Assembly (NCBI RefSeq): GCF_030766725.1
Contig: NZ_JARQWR010000007.1
Location: forward strand, 186,001-250,000
Reading direction: 5' to 3'
Source of the DNA: Flavobacterium aerium
GTDB taxonomy: Bacteria > Bacteroidota > Bacteroidia > Flavobacteriales > Flavobacteriaceae
Length of the DNA stretch: 64,000 nucleotides
The position numbers were made by a program, and so were the translations under genes. The notes beneath the pieces were generated by a model, which was given only the letters and a program-made list of their open reading frames with translations, ran no database searches and had not been told where the DNA came from. Numbering within the stretch: the first letter of the stretch is position 1; every line of letters starts with the position of its first letter. This document shows, piece by piece, positions 45,309 through 55,392 of this stretch.

Positions 45309-46604
45309 ATGCTTACAATTCTAGGATTTGCCATGATTATAACGTTTATGTATCTCATCATGACCAAACGTTTATCCCCATTAACTGCGTTAATATTAAT
45401 CCCTATTTTATTTGCTCTTTTTGGAGGTTTTGCAAACGAACTAGGTACATTAATGATTGATGGAGTGAAGAATATTGCCCCAACAGGTATTATGCTCATC
45501 TTCGGTATATTATTTTTCAGTGTCATGATTGATGTTGGACTATTTGATCCCTTAGTAGCCAAAATATTAAGTCTTGTGAAAGGTAATCCTGTAAAAATCA
45601 CTGTAGGAACTGCTATACTAACCCTATTAGTTTCTTTAGATGGTGATGGCGCTACCACCTATTTGATTGTCGTATCGGCCATGCTCCCTCTTTATAAAAA
45701 ACAAGGAATTAATCCGCTAGTCCTTACTGGAATTGTAATGCTTGCCGGCGGAATCATGAATATCCTTCCTTGGGGAGGACCCACAGCCCGCGCAATGAGC
45801 ACTTTACATATGGATAGTTCTGAACTTTTTGTCCCAATGATTCCTATTATGATTGCCGGAGCTGGCTGGGTTGTATTTGTAGCCTATTGGTTAGGCAAGA
45901 AAGAACAAAAGAAAATAGCCACTGAAAACAGAACAATTGAATACGTTGCAGAAACAATTGTACCTACAGCAGAAGAATTAGAATTAAAAAGACCTAAACT
46001 CATCTGGTTAAATCTAGCATTAACCATAGCATTATTGGTAACCATGATGCTGAATGTAATCCCCTTAGCTATTTCTTTTATGATTGGTTTTTGTATTGCA
46101 TTACTCGTCAATTATCCCAAATTAAAAGACCAACAAAAAGTACTGAATACCCATGCTGGAAATGCATTATCAGTAGCAGCAATGATATTTGCAGCAGGAA
46201 TATTTACGGGAATACTATCTGGAACTGGAATGATGACTGCGATGGCAAGCTCTATGATATCAACTGTGCCTGATACTTGGGGTTGTTTCTTCCCGGTTAT
46301 TACAGCTCTAACCAGTGCTCCTTTAACATTCTTCTTAAGTAATGATGCTTATTATTTCGGCATTCTACCTTTAATCACTGAAACAGGAATGCATCTTGGT
46401 GCTGCAAAATTAGAAATGGGATGTGCTTCTTTATTAGGTCAACCCGTGCATTTGCTAAGCCCTTTAGTCCCTTCAACTTATTTATTAGTCGGATTAGCTG
46501 GGGTAGATTTTTCCGATCATTTAAAATTCACTTTAAAATGGGCATTCGGATCTACAATTGTAATGCTAATTGCCGCTTTGGCTTTGGGTATAATTAATTT
46601 TTAG
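45309..46604 (+). CDS. CitMHS-family citrate/metal symporter
   Basis: 431 residues with about twelve hydrophobic helices. The sequence VSLDGDGATTYLIVVSAMLPLY and the segment GGPTARAMSTLHMD match the CitMHS family (citrate-Mg2+/H+ or citrate-Ca2+/H+ symport). The central hydrophilic loop (about 195-235) and the C-terminal half are typical. It is in a likely operon with DUF2490 and a DAACS symporter and divergent from the LytS/LytTR genes. Confidence 0.92.
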   Translation: MLTILGFAMIITFMYLIMTKRLSPLTALILIPILFALFGGFANELGTLMIDGVKNIAPTGIMLIFGILFFSVMIDVGLFDPLVAKILSLVKGNPVKITVGTAILTLLVSLDGDGATTYLIVVSAMLPLYKKQGINPLVLTGIVMLAGGIMNILPWGGPTARAMSTLHMDSSELFVPMIPIMIAGAGWVVFVAYWLGKKEQKKIATENRTIEYVAETIVPTAEELELKRPKLIWLNLALTIALLVTMMLNVIPLAISFMIGFCIALLVNYPKLKDQQKVLNTHAGNALSVAAMIFAAGIFTGILSGTGMMTAMASSMISTVPDTWGCFFPVITALTSAPLTFFLSNDAYYFGILPLITETGMHLGAAKLEMGCASLLGQPVHLLSPLVPSTYLLVGLAGVDFSDHLKFTLKWAFGSTIVMLIAALALGIINF

Positions 46605-46672
46605 TCGTTACATTTGCTTACAATTATTCTTTATTTTAGAGTTCCTTTTCAAAAAAGTAGACAACAATACGA

Positions 46673-47944
46673 ATGGAAAACAACAAATCGGATTCTACAT
46701 TTTTAATACCGAAACAAAAAGAGCCTATTTCCAATAAATTTATTGGAAATCTTGCTTTATATGTCGCTATAGCGTTAGTGCTCGGTATTATTGTAGGCCA
46801 CTATTTTCCTAAGAGAGGAATTCAATTGGAGTTTTTAGGTTTTGGATTCTTGTATTTAATTGAACCCTTTATTCAGCCCATTATTTTCCTGACGATTATT
46901 ATTGGAATCAGTAGCGTTGGAAATTTGAGAAAAGTAGGCCGTATTGGTTTGAAAGCTATTATCTATTTTCAAATTATTACTACACTAGCCCTAATCACCG
47001 GAGCATTAGCCGCAGTATTATTACAGCCTGGAAAAATTGACCGCAATTTCCTAACGATGAATAATCAACCCGAATACAATCGGGTGGTTTCACTTAGTGG
47101 AGATTGGTATAATTTCCTAATTCTAAATCGTCCACTATTATTTCTACTCCTAGCTATTGTTGTTGGTTGTATTTTAAACTCCTCTAAACACAGAGAAAAA
47201 CTAGTCCTTACCCTTGAAAAGATTAGAAATCTACTCTATAAAATTTTATTTTATATTTTTTATCTGATCCCAATTGCTGCTTTCGGCGGAATGGCTTATG
47301 CTGTTTCAAAATTCGGAATCAATAGCTTATTACCTTTAGGGAAATTACTGGCTACAACTTACATCACCATGGCATTTTTCGTGTTTGTTATTTTAGGCGG
47401 GATACTGCGTTATTACAAAATGAGTCTTTGGAAATTCCTATTATACATTAAAGAAGAACTATTGATTATTTTCGGAACCTCGTCTTCTCGAACCGCATTC
47501 CCTTTAATAGTCAAAAAACTGGAAAAACTGGGTTGTAGCAAACCCGTAGTAGGATTAGTTATTCCTCTCGGTTATTCTTTCAATCTTGTAGGTGCTTCTA
47601 TTTTCCTACCAATATCCACCCTATTCATTGCCCAGCTCTACAATATTCCTCTTTCCTTTTATGACATTATTACTATTATATTGATCATCACTGTTACTTC
47701 AAAAAGTGCCTCAGGCGTACCCGGATCAGGATTCATTGCTTTAGCTACAACCCTTTCCATCCTTCATAATTTTCCAATGGAAGGATTAGCTTTTTTATTC
47801 AGCATTGATAAATTTATGAATGAAGCCCGCACTATAACGAATTTCATTGGAAATGGAGTGGCAACCATTGTAATTTCAAAATTCGAAAATGACTTTATTG
47901 CGAATGATGAAATAAATCTATCTATAAAAAGTGAAACTATTTAA
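46673..47944 (+). CDS. Dicarboxylate/amino acid:cation symporter (DAACS)
   Basis: 423 residues with the GltP/DctA fold. Serine-rich hairpin loop HP1 FGTSSSRTAFP, the TM7-like segment GYSFNLVGASIFLP and HP2-like SASGVPGSGFIAL are present. It imports glutamate, aspartate or C4-dicarboxylates with H+ or Na+. It lies 68 bases after the citrate symporter gene, giving two organic-acid transporters in one block. Confidence 0.93.
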   Translation: MENNKSDSTFLIPKQKEPISNKFIGNLALYVAIALVLGIIVGHYFPKRGIQLEFLGFGFLYLIEPFIQPIIFLTIIIGISSVGNLRKVGRIGLKAIIYFQIITTLALITGALAAVLLQPGKIDRNFLTMNNQPEYNRVVSLSGDWYNFLILNRPLLFLLLAIVVGCILNSSKHREKLVLTLEKIRNLLYKILFYIFYLIPIAAFGGMAYAVSKFGINSLLPLGKLLATTYITMAFFVFVILGGILRYYKMSLWKFLLYIKEELLIIFGTSSSRTAFPLIVKKLEKLGCSKPVVGLVIPLGYSFNLVGASIFLPISTLFIAQLYNIPLSFYDIITIILIITVTSKSASGVPGSGFIALATTLSILHNFPMEGLAFLFSIDKFMNEARTITNFIGNGVATIVISKFENDFIANDEINLSIKSETI

Positions 47945-48025
47945 AAAGTACTGCTTTATCACGATAGTCTTAAAAAAAGCATAAAAACATTTTAAAAAAT
48001 ATAAAAACCACGCTTTATAAATTCC

Positions 48026-48033
48026 TATTTTTG
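48026..48033 (+). promoter_or_regulatory. Putative -7 element of the udk operon
   Basis: TATTTTTG matches TAnnTTTG, 28 bases before udk. No TTG lies at the expected distance. Confidence 0.35.
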
Positions 48034-48061
48034 CCCCAAATAATAAATATTCCAAAGAAAT

Positions 48062-48673
48062 ATGTTGATTATAGGTATAGCCGGTGGAACTGGAAGTGGG
48101 AAAACAACTGTAGTTCATCAAATTATGAATGAACTGCCTGAAACAGAAGTGGGAATCATTTCTCAGGATTCATATTACAAAGAAACGCTAAACACATTAA
48201 GTTATGAAGAGCGTTCAAAAATCAATTTTGATCACCCTAGAGCGATTGATTTTGAATTACTTGTAACTCATCTTAAAGCACTTAAAGCCGGTGAGATTAT
48301 TGAACAACCCGTTTATTCATTCGTTACTCACAATCGTACTGATGATACCGTAATTACACATCCTCGAAAAGTAATGATTGTAGAAGGAATTCTAATCCTT
48401 TCCAATCCTGAACTAAGAGATATGTTTGATATTAAGATTTTCGTTCATGCAGATTCTGACGAGCGATTAATCCGAAGATTAAAACGTGATATCGCCGAAA
48501 GAGGACGTGATATGGAAGAAGTATTAAGCCGTTATCAAGATACTTTAAAGCCAATGCACCAACAATTTATTGAACCAACGAAAGCCTTTGCAGATATTAT
48601 CATTCCTAATGATAAGTACAACACAGTTGCTATCGATGTAGTTCGTGCCGTAATTAATCAAAGAATCTTATAA
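48062..48673 (+). CDS. udk: Uridine kinase
   Basis: 203-residue cytoplasmic kinase that makes UMP and CMP from uridine and cytidine. Walker A GGTGSGKTT is at 8-16, and the segments SQDSYYK, NFDHPRAIDF, EGILIL and RLIRRLKRD are all family hallmarks. It belongs to the pyrimidine salvage pathway. First gene of a plus-strand series with a DivIC-like gene and mutAB. Confidence 0.96.
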   Translation: MLIIGIAGGTGSGKTTVVHQIMNELPETEVGIISQDSYYKETLNTLSYEERSKINFDHPRAIDFELLVTHLKALKAGEIIEQPVYSFVTHNRTDDTVITHPRKVMIVEGILILSNPELRDMFDIKIFVHADSDERLIRRLKRDIAERGRDMEEVLSRYQDTLKPMHQQFIEPTKAFADIIIPNDKYNTVAIDVVRAVINQRIL

Positions 48674-48704
48674 ATTTTCCGTATTTTTATTCCAAAATAA
48701 TCCA

Positions 48705-49052
48705 ATGAAAAAGGCTTTTCAAAATATGAAACAGAAATATCCATGGTTCAAATACCTCAGTAATAGGTATGTCCTGGTATTACTGTTCTTCGGGGCTTGG
48801 ATTCTTTTTTTAGACAATTATTCTTATCTGCAACATCGAGTTTTAGATCATGAGATTGATGAACTTGAAACGAATAAAAAATACTACCAAGACGAAATAA
48901 AAAAGGATCAGGAGAATATCAAACTTCTAAAAAATCCTGACCAAATAGAAAAATTCGCTCGCGAAAAGTACTATATGAAGCGCGATAGCGAAGACATTTA
49001 CATTATCGAATTTGAGGAAGATCTTCCAAAAGAAGATTCCAAAGCAATTTAA
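48705..49052 (+). CDS. FtsL/DivIC-like septum formation protein
   Basis: 115 residues: a short cytoplasmic N-terminus, one transmembrane helix (about 24-40), a coiled coil (about 48-80) and a conserved end LKNPDQIEKFAREKYYMKR typical of the FtsL/DivIC (PF04977) family. These bitopic proteins join the FtsQ-FtsL-FtsB type complex at the division septum. It lies 31 bases after udk and 10 before mutA. Confidence 0.9.
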   Translation: MKKAFQNMKQKYPWFKYLSNRYVLVLLFFGAWILFLDNYSYLQHRVLDHEIDELETNKKYYQDEIKKDQENIKLLKNPDQIEKFAREKYYMKRDSEDIYIIEFEEDLPKEDSKAI

Positions 49053-49062
49053 GCAAGCAAAC

Positions 49063-50427
49063 ATGAACAATCGATTATTTGACGAGTTTGAAGCGGTTAC
49101 TTCGAAACAATGGAAACAACAAATCCAATTCGATCTTAAAGGAGCTGATTACAACGAAACTTTAGTATGGAACAGTCCAGAGGATATAAAGGTCAGACCT
49201 TTCTACCATGCCGATGAAGATATTCAAGCCGTTTCTGTCAACACCAGAGCTTCCGAATTTAAAATTTGTCAAAACATCTTTGTCCATGATCTTGAGAAAG
49301 CAGCCTATCGTGCACAGGAAAGTATTAAACGTGGTGCTACAAGCATTCGTTTTACAATTCAGGATGACAAAACTGATGTAAAAAAATTAGTAGAAAATCT
49401 TCCGTTAGACACGATTACCACTTACTTCAATCTGAATTTCCTATCACTTGATTTTGTTAAAAAAATTGATCAGATTGCTATGGATCGCAATGCTGCTTTG
49501 TATTGTAACATTGACCCAATTGGACAATTAGCCAAAGATGGAAACTGGTTCCATAATCTTGAAAAAGATTTTGAAACACTCAATGCTATAGTGAGTCAGA
49601 CCAAAAAAGCAAATATCATTAGTATAGACAGTGCCTTGTATCAAAATGCAGGTGCTTCTATTGCACAACAAATAGCCTATAGTTTAGCCCATGCAAACGA
49701 ATATTTTAATCGCCTTGAAAACCCAACAAAACCTTTTGTTTTTCAAGTTGCTGTAGGTACAAACTATTTCTTTGAGATTGCAAAACTGAAAGCGCTTCGA
49801 TTATTATACAATTTAGTAGCTACCGAATACAAGTATCCTACCGATTGTCACATTACCGCTAAGCCGACTAAAAGAAACAAAACAATTTACGATTACAACG
49901 TGAATATGTTACGTACTACTACTGAATGTATGAGTGCTGTTCTGGGTGGTGCAGATGCAATTACGAACATGCCGTATGATGCTTTATATCATAAAGACAA
50001 TGAGTTTGGCGATCGAATTGCTCGAAATCAACTTTTAGTTTTAAAATACGAAAGTTATTTTGATAAAGTCAACAACCCAACCGACGGGGCGTATTACATT
50101 GAAAGTTTAACGCAACAATTAGCTGAAAAAGCCTTACTTATTTTCAAGGATATTGAAGCAACTGGCGGGTTTTTAAAACAACTGAAAGACGGAACAATTC
50201 AGCGTAAAATTCAGGAAAGTGCCGACAAAGAACAAGCACTTTTCGATCAAGGAAAAGAAATTTTATTAGGGACAAACAAATACCCCAATAAAGAAGATCG
50301 TATGAAACACGATTTGGAATTATTTCCTTTTGTAAAAATAAAACCACGAAAAACGTTAATCACACCTATTATTGAAAAACGTTTAGCAGAAAAAATAGAA
50401 CAAGAACGATTGGAGACCGAAAAATAA
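49063..50427 (+). CDS. mutA: Methylmalonyl-CoA mutase small subunit
   Basis: 454 residues from ATG 49063; the longer frame from 49012 overlaps the DivIC gene and lacks family match. It is a degenerate TIM-barrel paralogue of the catalytic subunit ([26 protein letters not shown]). It ends before a B12-binding domain and is shorter than propionibacterial MutA (about 638). It pairs with the large subunit encoded five bases downstream. It is non-catalytic and supports the heterodimer. Confidence 0.92.
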   Translation: MNNRLFDEFEAVTSKQWKQQIQFDLKGADYNETLVWNSPEDIKVRPFYHADEDIQAVSVNTRASEFKICQNIFVHDLEKAAYRAQESIKRGATSIRFTIQDDKTDVKKLVENLPLDTITTYFNLNFLSLDFVKKIDQIAMDRNAALYCNIDPIGQLAKDGNWFHNLEKDFETLNAIVSQTKKANIISIDSALYQNAGASIAQQIAYSLAHANEYFNRLENPTKPFVFQVAVGTNYFFEIAKLKALRLLYNLVATEYKYPTDCHITAKPTKRNKTIYDYNVNMLRTTTECMSAVLGGADAITNMPYDALYHKDNEFGDRIARNQLLVLKYESYFDKVNNPTDGAYYIESLTQQLAEKALLIFKDIEATGGFLKQLKDGTIQRKIQESADKEQALFDQGKEILLGTNKYPNKEDRMKHDLELFPFVKIKPRKTLITPIIEKRLAEKIEQERLETEK

Positions 50428-50432
50428 TCACA

Positions 50433-52568
50433 ATGGCTAGAAAAAATCTTCAACATCTCAGTCTTACAGATGCAGTACAAGCTACTGAATCTACCAAAGA
50501 GCAAACCAAGTTCCTGACCGCAGAAAGAATCGAACTTAAATCAAATTACACTAAAGAGGAAATTGCTGATTTAGAACATTTGAATTTCGGAGCAGGATTT
50601 GCTCCAAATTTACGTGGTCCTTACAGCACCATGTATGTACGTCGTCCTTGGACTGTACGTCAATATGCTGGTTTTTCTACAGCAGAAGAAAGTAATGCTT
50701 TTTACAGAAGGAATCTTGCCGCAGGTCAAAAAGGACTTTCTATTGCTTTTGATTTACCCACACATCGTGGTTATGACAGTGATCATGAGCGCGTGGTAGG
50801 TGACGTAGGAAAAGCAGGAGTTGCTATTGACAGTGTTGAGGATATGAAAGTATTGTTTGACCAAATTCCTCTGGATGAAATGTCAGTTTCAATGACCATG
50901 AACGGTGCTGTTTTACCAATTATGGCTTTTTATATAGTGGCAGCAGAAGAACAAGGTGTCGAACCTAAGTTACTTTCTGGAACCATCCAAAATGATATTT
51001 TAAAGGAGTTCATGGTCCGTAATACATATATTTACCCACCTACTCCATCCATGAAAATTATCGCTGATATTTTTGAATTTACAAGCCGAAAAATGCCAAA
51101 ATTCAACTCAATCAGTATTTCAGGTTACCACATGCAGGAAGCAGGTGCCACAGCCGATATCGAATTAGCTTACACGCTTGCAGATGGACTAGAATACATC
51201 CGGACTGGTCTTGCTGCCGGTATGGAAATTGACGAATTTGCACCTCGACTATCCTTCTTTTGGGCCATTGGAATGAATCATTTCATGGAAATTGCCAAAA
51301 TGAGAGCGGGTCGTATGCTTTGGGCTAAATTATTAAAACAATTTAATCCTAAAGATGAAAAATCATTGGCTTTGCGTACACATTGTCAAACGAGTGGATG
51401 GAGTTTAACCGAACAAGATCCTTTTAACAATGTAGCCCGTACTTGTATTGAAGCTTCAGCAGCAGCTTTTGGTGGCACACAGTCATTACACACCAATGCT
51501 TTAGATGAAGCCATTGCCTTACCCACCGATTTCTCTGCTCGAATTGCCCGTAATACTCAAATCTTCTTACAAGAAGAAACAAAAATTACTAAAACAGTAG
51601 ACCCATGGGCAGGAAGTTATTATGTAGAAAGCCTAACCAATGAAATTGCTCAAAAAGCATGGGAGCTTATTGAAGAAGTAGAAGAACTAGGCGGTATGAC
51701 TAAGGCTATCGAAGCAGGAATACCAAAACTAAGAATTGAAGAAGCTGCTGCGCGCAAACAAGCTCGTATTGACAGTGGACAAGATATTATAGTAGGTGTT
51801 AATCAATACCGACTAGAAAAAGAGGATCCTTTACATATTTTGGAAGTAGACAACCAAACGGTACGTAAACAACAACTCGCACAATTAGATTCTATTAAAG
51901 CCACGCGTGATCAAGCAAAAGTAAACGAAGCTTTAGAAAAATTAACAGAATCTGCGCGCTCAGGAGAAGGAAATTTACTAGCTTTAGCTATTGATGCGGC
52001 TCGTTACAGAGCTACATTAGGTGAAATTAGTGATGCTTTAGAAACTGTTTTCGGCCGTTATAAAGCACAAATTAAATCCTTTAGCGGCGTGTATAGTAAA
52101 GAAATAAAAAACGACGAAAATTTTGAAAAAGCAAAACAGCTTGCAGATCAATTCGCCTTACTAGAAGGTCGTCGTCCTAGAATCATGATTGCCAAAATGG
52201 GACAAGATGGTCATGACCGCGGCGCAAAAGTAGTAGCAACAGGTTATGCTGATGTTGGTTTTGATGTGGACATAGGCCCGTTATTTCAAACACCTGCCGA
52301 AGCTGCAAAACAAGCCGTAGAAAATGACGTACACATCTTAGGTGTCTCTTCCCTAGCTGCTGGACACAAAACATTGGTTCCTCAAGTCATTGAAGAACTA
52401 AAAAAATATGGACGTGAGGATATTATGGTAATTGTAGGCGGTGTTATTCCTGCACAGGATTATCAATATTTATTTGATTCTGGTGCTGTTGCTGTCTTTG
52501 GACCTGGAACTAAAATCAGTGAAGCTGCCATTAAAATATTAGACATATTAATCGATAGTTTTGAATAA
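50433..52568 (+). CDS. mutB: Methylmalonyl-CoA mutase large subunit
   Basis: 711-residue adenosylcobalamin enzyme converting methylmalonyl-CoA and succinyl-CoA in propionate or odd-chain metabolism. The TIM-barrel domain (about 40-560) contains RGPYSTMY and [20 protein letters not shown]. The C-terminal B12 domain (about 580-711) has DGHDRG at 592-597, H594 being the cobalt ligand. It is in an operon with mutA and followed by a palindrome. No cobalamin riboswitch is seen upstream. Confidence 0.97.
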   Translation: MARKNLQHLSLTDAVQATESTKEQTKFLTAERIELKSNYTKEEIADLEHLNFGAGFAPNLRGPYSTMYVRRPWTVRQYAGFSTAEESNAFYRRNLAAGQKGLSIAFDLPTHRGYDSDHERVVGDVGKAGVAIDSVEDMKVLFDQIPLDEMSVSMTMNGAVLPIMAFYIVAAEEQGVEPKLLSGTIQNDILKEFMVRNTYIYPPTPSMKIIADIFEFTSRKMPKFNSISISGYHMQEAGATADIELAYTLADGLEYIRTGLAAGMEIDEFAPRLSFFWAIGMNHFMEIAKMRAGRMLWAKLLKQFNPKDEKSLALRTHCQTSGWSLTEQDPFNNVARTCIEASAAAFGGTQSLHTNALDEAIALPTDFSARIARNTQIFLQEETKITKTVDPWAGSYYVESLTNEIAQKAWELIEEVEELGGMTKAIEAGIPKLRIEEAAARKQARIDSGQDIIVGVNQYRLEKEDPLHILEVDNQTVRKQQLAQLDSIKATRDQAKVNEALEKLTESARSGEGNLLALAIDAARYRATLGEISDALETVFGRYKAQIKSFSGVYSKEIKNDENFEKAKQLADQFALLEGRRPRIMIAKMGQDGHDRGAKVVATGYADVGFDVDIGPLFQTPAEAAKQAVENDVHILGVSSLAAGHKTLVPQVIEELKKYGREDIMVIVGGVIPAQDYQYLFDSGAVAVFGPGTKISEAAIKILDILIDSFE

Positions 52569-52594
52569 AAATAATATGCATGCATATTATTTTT
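52567..52594 (+). terminator. 28-bp perfect palindrome after mutB
   Basis: The sequence from 52567 to 52594 is an exact palindrome (half-site AAAAATAATATGCA) beginning inside the mutB stop codon, with a short T-run on its 3' side. It is probably an AT-rich terminator or attenuator. Protein binding to the ATGCAT centre is also possible. Confidence 0.45.
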
Positions 52595-52625
52595 ATTATC
52601 TTTACGTAAATCAAATACCTATTTT

Positions 52626-53507
52626 ATGAGCTATACAGATAAAATGCTTCGAGATGACGCTTTACAAGGCAAAGTAATTGTTGTTACTGGCGGAGGAAGC
52701 GGACTTGGAAAGTCCATGACAAAATATTTTCTTCAACTGGGTGCTCATGTAGCCATAACTTCCCGTGATTTGGACAAGTTAAAAACTACAGCACAAGAAC
52801 TGGAAGCAGAAACAGGTGGAAAAGTATTACCTGTACAATGCGATGTTCGTCATTATGAAGAAGTAGAAAGCATGTTACAAAGTGTTTTGGCTACTTTTGG
52901 AAAAGTAGACGTACTATTGAATAATGCTGCTGGAAACTTCATTTCTCCAACAGAACGTTTATCTGCCAATGCTTTTGATACTGTAATTGATATCGTTTTG
53001 AAAGGATCAAAAAACTGTACTCTTGCCTTTGGTAAGCACTGGATTGATACAAAACAAAAACAATCTACTATATTAAATATCGTTACCACTTATGCATGGA
53101 CAGGATCTGCTTACGTAGTTCCATCTGCCACTGCAAAAGCTGGCGTATTAGCCATGACACGCAGTTTAGCGGTAGAATGGGCAAAATACGGAATTCGTTC
53201 TAACGCTATTGCACCAGGACCATTCCCTACAAAAGGAGCATGGGATCGATTACTACCAGGTGACTTAAAAGAAAAATTTGATTTAGCACAAAAAGTACCT
53301 TTAAAAAGAGTTGGAGATCATCAGGAATTAGCCAATTTAGCGGCCTATTTAGTATCTGATTTTTCAGCCTATGTAAATGGTGAAGTTATCACAATTGATG
53401 GTGGTGAATGGTTAAAAGGAGCTGGTCAATTTAATTTACTAGAAGCAATTCCAGAAGAACTTTGGGATCAACTAGAAGCTATGATTAAAGCTAAAAAAAA
53501 TAAATAA
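52626..53507 (+). CDS. 2,4-dienoyl-CoA reductase-like SDR
   Basis: 293 residues. The cofactor motif TGGGSGLG (21-28) is followed by an Arg-containing strand (SRDLDK) for NADP. Catalytic residues match the mammalian mitochondrial dienoyl-CoA reductase spacing: Y156, S167 and K171, in TTYAW...PSATAKAGV, rather than the classical YxxxK. The probable role is reduction of 2,4-dienoyl-CoA in unsaturated fatty acid beta-oxidation. It lies after mutAB, fitting acyl-CoA catabolism. Confidence 0.92.
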   Translation: MSYTDKMLRDDALQGKVIVVTGGGSGLGKSMTKYFLQLGAHVAITSRDLDKLKTTAQELEAETGGKVLPVQCDVRHYEEVESMLQSVLATFGKVDVLLNNAAGNFISPTERLSANAFDTVIDIVLKGSKNCTLAFGKHWIDTKQKQSTILNIVTTYAWTGSAYVVPSATAKAGVLAMTRSLAVEWAKYGIRSNAIAPGPFPTKGAWDRLLPGDLKEKFDLAQKVPLKRVGDHQELANLAAYLVSDFSAYVNGEVITIDGGEWLKGAGQFNLLEAIPEELWDQLEAMIKAKKNK

Positions 53508-53608
53508 TATCATATCTGCCTGGGTACTTACCCGCTAGCACACTAAAAGATAAACCACTAAAAATGTACCACATACATAATTAGAATATCATATTATACA
53601 TAAAATAT

Positions 53609-53634
53609 AAAAAGAGTACTTCGGTGCTCTTTTT
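53609..53634 (+). terminator. Terminator of the SDR gene
   Basis: The stem AAAAAGAGTAC/GTGCTCTTTTT (53609-53619, 53624-53634) has a stable TTCG tetraloop and a T-run, about 100 bases after the SDR stop. Confidence 0.82.
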
Positions 53635-53714
53635 CATTTAACAATTGTTAACAAATTAGATTTTCTAAACCCATAAATAATTGTATTTTTACAGTTCAAA
53701 ATTTTTAAAATTAA

Positions 53715-54482
53715 ATGGGTAAAATCATCGCTATTGCCAATCAAAAAGGTGGGGTTGGTAAAACAACAACTTCTGTTAACCTAGCTGCATCCTTAGGTGT
53801 GCTAGAAAAAAAAGTATTACTTATTGACGCAGACCCACAAGCCAACGCCAGTTCTGGCTTAGGTATTGATATCGAAAATATCGAAATAGGTACTTATCAA
53901 GTATTAGAACACAGCCACACTCCAGAGGAGGCTGTGATGAAATGCTCGGCACCTAATGTTGATGTAATCCCTGCCCATATTGACTTGGTGGCCATCGAAA
54001 TCGAATTGGTCGACAAGGAAAATCGTGAATACATGCTAAAACAAGCATTAGAAAACATTAGAGATCAATACGATTATATTCTGATTGACTGTGCTCCTTC
54101 ATTGGGTCTTTTAACTTTAAATGCATTAACCGCTGCAGACTCTGTAGTCATTCCAATCCAATGTGAATATTTTGCTTTGGAAGGTTTAGGTAAATTGTTA
54201 AATACAATTAAGAGCGTACAAAAAATACACAATCCAGCGTTAGATATTGAAGGTTTACTATTAACGATGTACGATTCAAGACTTCGTTTGTCCAATCAAG
54301 TTGTTGAAGAAGTTCAAAAACACTTCAATGATATGGTATTTGATACTGTAATCCAACGTAACGTAAAATTAAGTGAAGCACCTAGTTTTGGCGAAAGCAT
54401 TATCAACTATGATGCAACAAGTAAAGGTGCTACTAATTATTTGCACCTTGCAGAAGAAATAATAAAGAAAAACAGCAAATAG
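53715..54482 (+). CDS. parA: ParA-family chromosome partitioning ATPase
   Basis: 255-residue Soj-like ATPase with deviant Walker A KGGVGKTT (11-18), Walker A' DADPQANASSGLG and the ILIDCAPSLGLLT Walker B region. It lacks the N-terminal DNA-binding extension of plasmid ParA, so it is the chromosomal type. It works with ParB, encoded four bases downstream, to move origins at chromosome segregation. No parS-like site was seen. Confidence 0.96.
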   Translation: MGKIIAIANQKGGVGKTTTSVNLAASLGVLEKKVLLIDADPQANASSGLGIDIENIEIGTYQVLEHSHTPEEAVMKCSAPNVDVIPAHIDLVAIEIELVDKENREYMLKQALENIRDQYDYILIDCAPSLGLLTLNALTAADSVVIPIQCEYFALEGLGKLLNTIKSVQKIHNPALDIEGLLLTMYDSRLRLSNQVVEEVQKHFNDMVFDTVIQRNVKLSEAPSFGESIINYDATSKGATNYLHLAEEIIKKNSK

Positions 54483-54486
54483 ATTT

Positions 54487-55392
54487 ATGGCCAAAGCAAT
54501 TAAAAAACAAGCATTAGGAAGAGGATTGTCTGCATTATTAAAAGACCCTGAAAATGATATTCAGTCGGTTAATGATAAAAATGCGGATAAAGTCGTTGGG
54601 AATATTGTTGAGCTTGAAATTGATGCTATTGAAATAAACCCGTATCAACCGAGAACTAATTTCAATGAAGAATCGCTTCAGGAATTAGCTACTTCGATTA
54701 AAGAATTAGGTGTTATTCAACCGATTACGGTTCGAAAATTAGATTTTAATAAATACCAGTTAATCTCTGGGGAACGAAGATTTAGAGCTTCTAAATTAGT
54801 TGGATTAACAACTGTTCCTGCATATATTCGTATTGCAAACGATCAAGAATCTCTTGAAATGGCTTTGGTAGAAAATATCCAAAGACAAGATTTAGATCCT
54901 ATTGAAATTGCATTATCGTACCAACGTTTAATTGATGAAATTCAATTGACACAAGAGCAAATGAGTGACCGTGTTGGTAAAAAACGCTCTACTATTGCGA
55001 ACTATTTACGTCTGCTAAAACTTGATCCAATCATCCAAACAGGGATTCGTGACGGTTTTATTACAATGGGACATGGCCGTGCAATTATCAATATTGAAGA
55101 CCAAGATGTTCAGACTGACATCTATCAAAAAATTGTAAGCCAGAATCTTTCCGTAAGAGAAACAGAAAGTTTAGTTAAAAATTATCAGGAGAGTTTAAAG
55201 CCAAAAGCTGCAAACAAAGCAAAAACAAGTGGTTTTGCTGTTTCTGAAGAAGAAACTAAATCTTTTGTCAATTATTTTGGTTCAAAAGTTGATGTAAAAG
55301 TAGCCAACAATGGAAAAGGAAAAATTACAATCCCTTTTCATTCCGTTGAAGATTTCAATCGTATTTTAAAATTAATTAAGCATAGTGAATAA
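54487..55392 (+). CDS. parB: ParB/Spo0J chromosome partitioning protein
   Basis: 301 residues. The N-terminal arm has the ParA-activating GRGLSALL (11-18). The ParB/Srx CTP-binding domain (about 40-130) contains GERR (95-98) and ENIQRQDLDP. The HTH region (about 140-210, GHGRAI) recognises parS. The C-terminal dimer domain (about 250-300) ends FNRILKLIK. It overlaps the next gene by eight bases. Confidence 0.96.
   Translation: MAKAIKKQALGRGLSALLKDPENDIQSVNDKNADKVVGNIVELEIDAIEINPYQPRTNFNEESLQELATSIKELGVIQPITVRKLDFNKYQLISGERRFRASKLVGLTTVPAYIRIANDQESLEMALVENIQRQDLDPIEIALSYQRLIDEIQLTQEQMSDRVGKKRSTIANYLRLLKLDPIIQTGIRDGFITMGHGRAIINIEDQDVQTDIYQKIVSQNLSVRETESLVKNYQESLKPKAANKAKTSGFAVSEEETKSFVNYFGSKVDVKVANNGKGKITIPFHSVEDFNRILKLIKHSE

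Noticed and set aside
49012..49062. Upstream extension of mutA
   Set aside because: It overlaps the DivIC-like gene and does not match MutA N-termini; ATG 49063 is the natural start.
48674..49062. Cobalamin riboswitch for mutAB
   Set aside because: Gaps between the genes are too short and no B12-box-like sequence is visible.
53508..53714. Search for parS ahead of parA
   Set aside because: No sequence close to TGTTTCACGTGAAACA was seen here or by eye elsewhere in the window.
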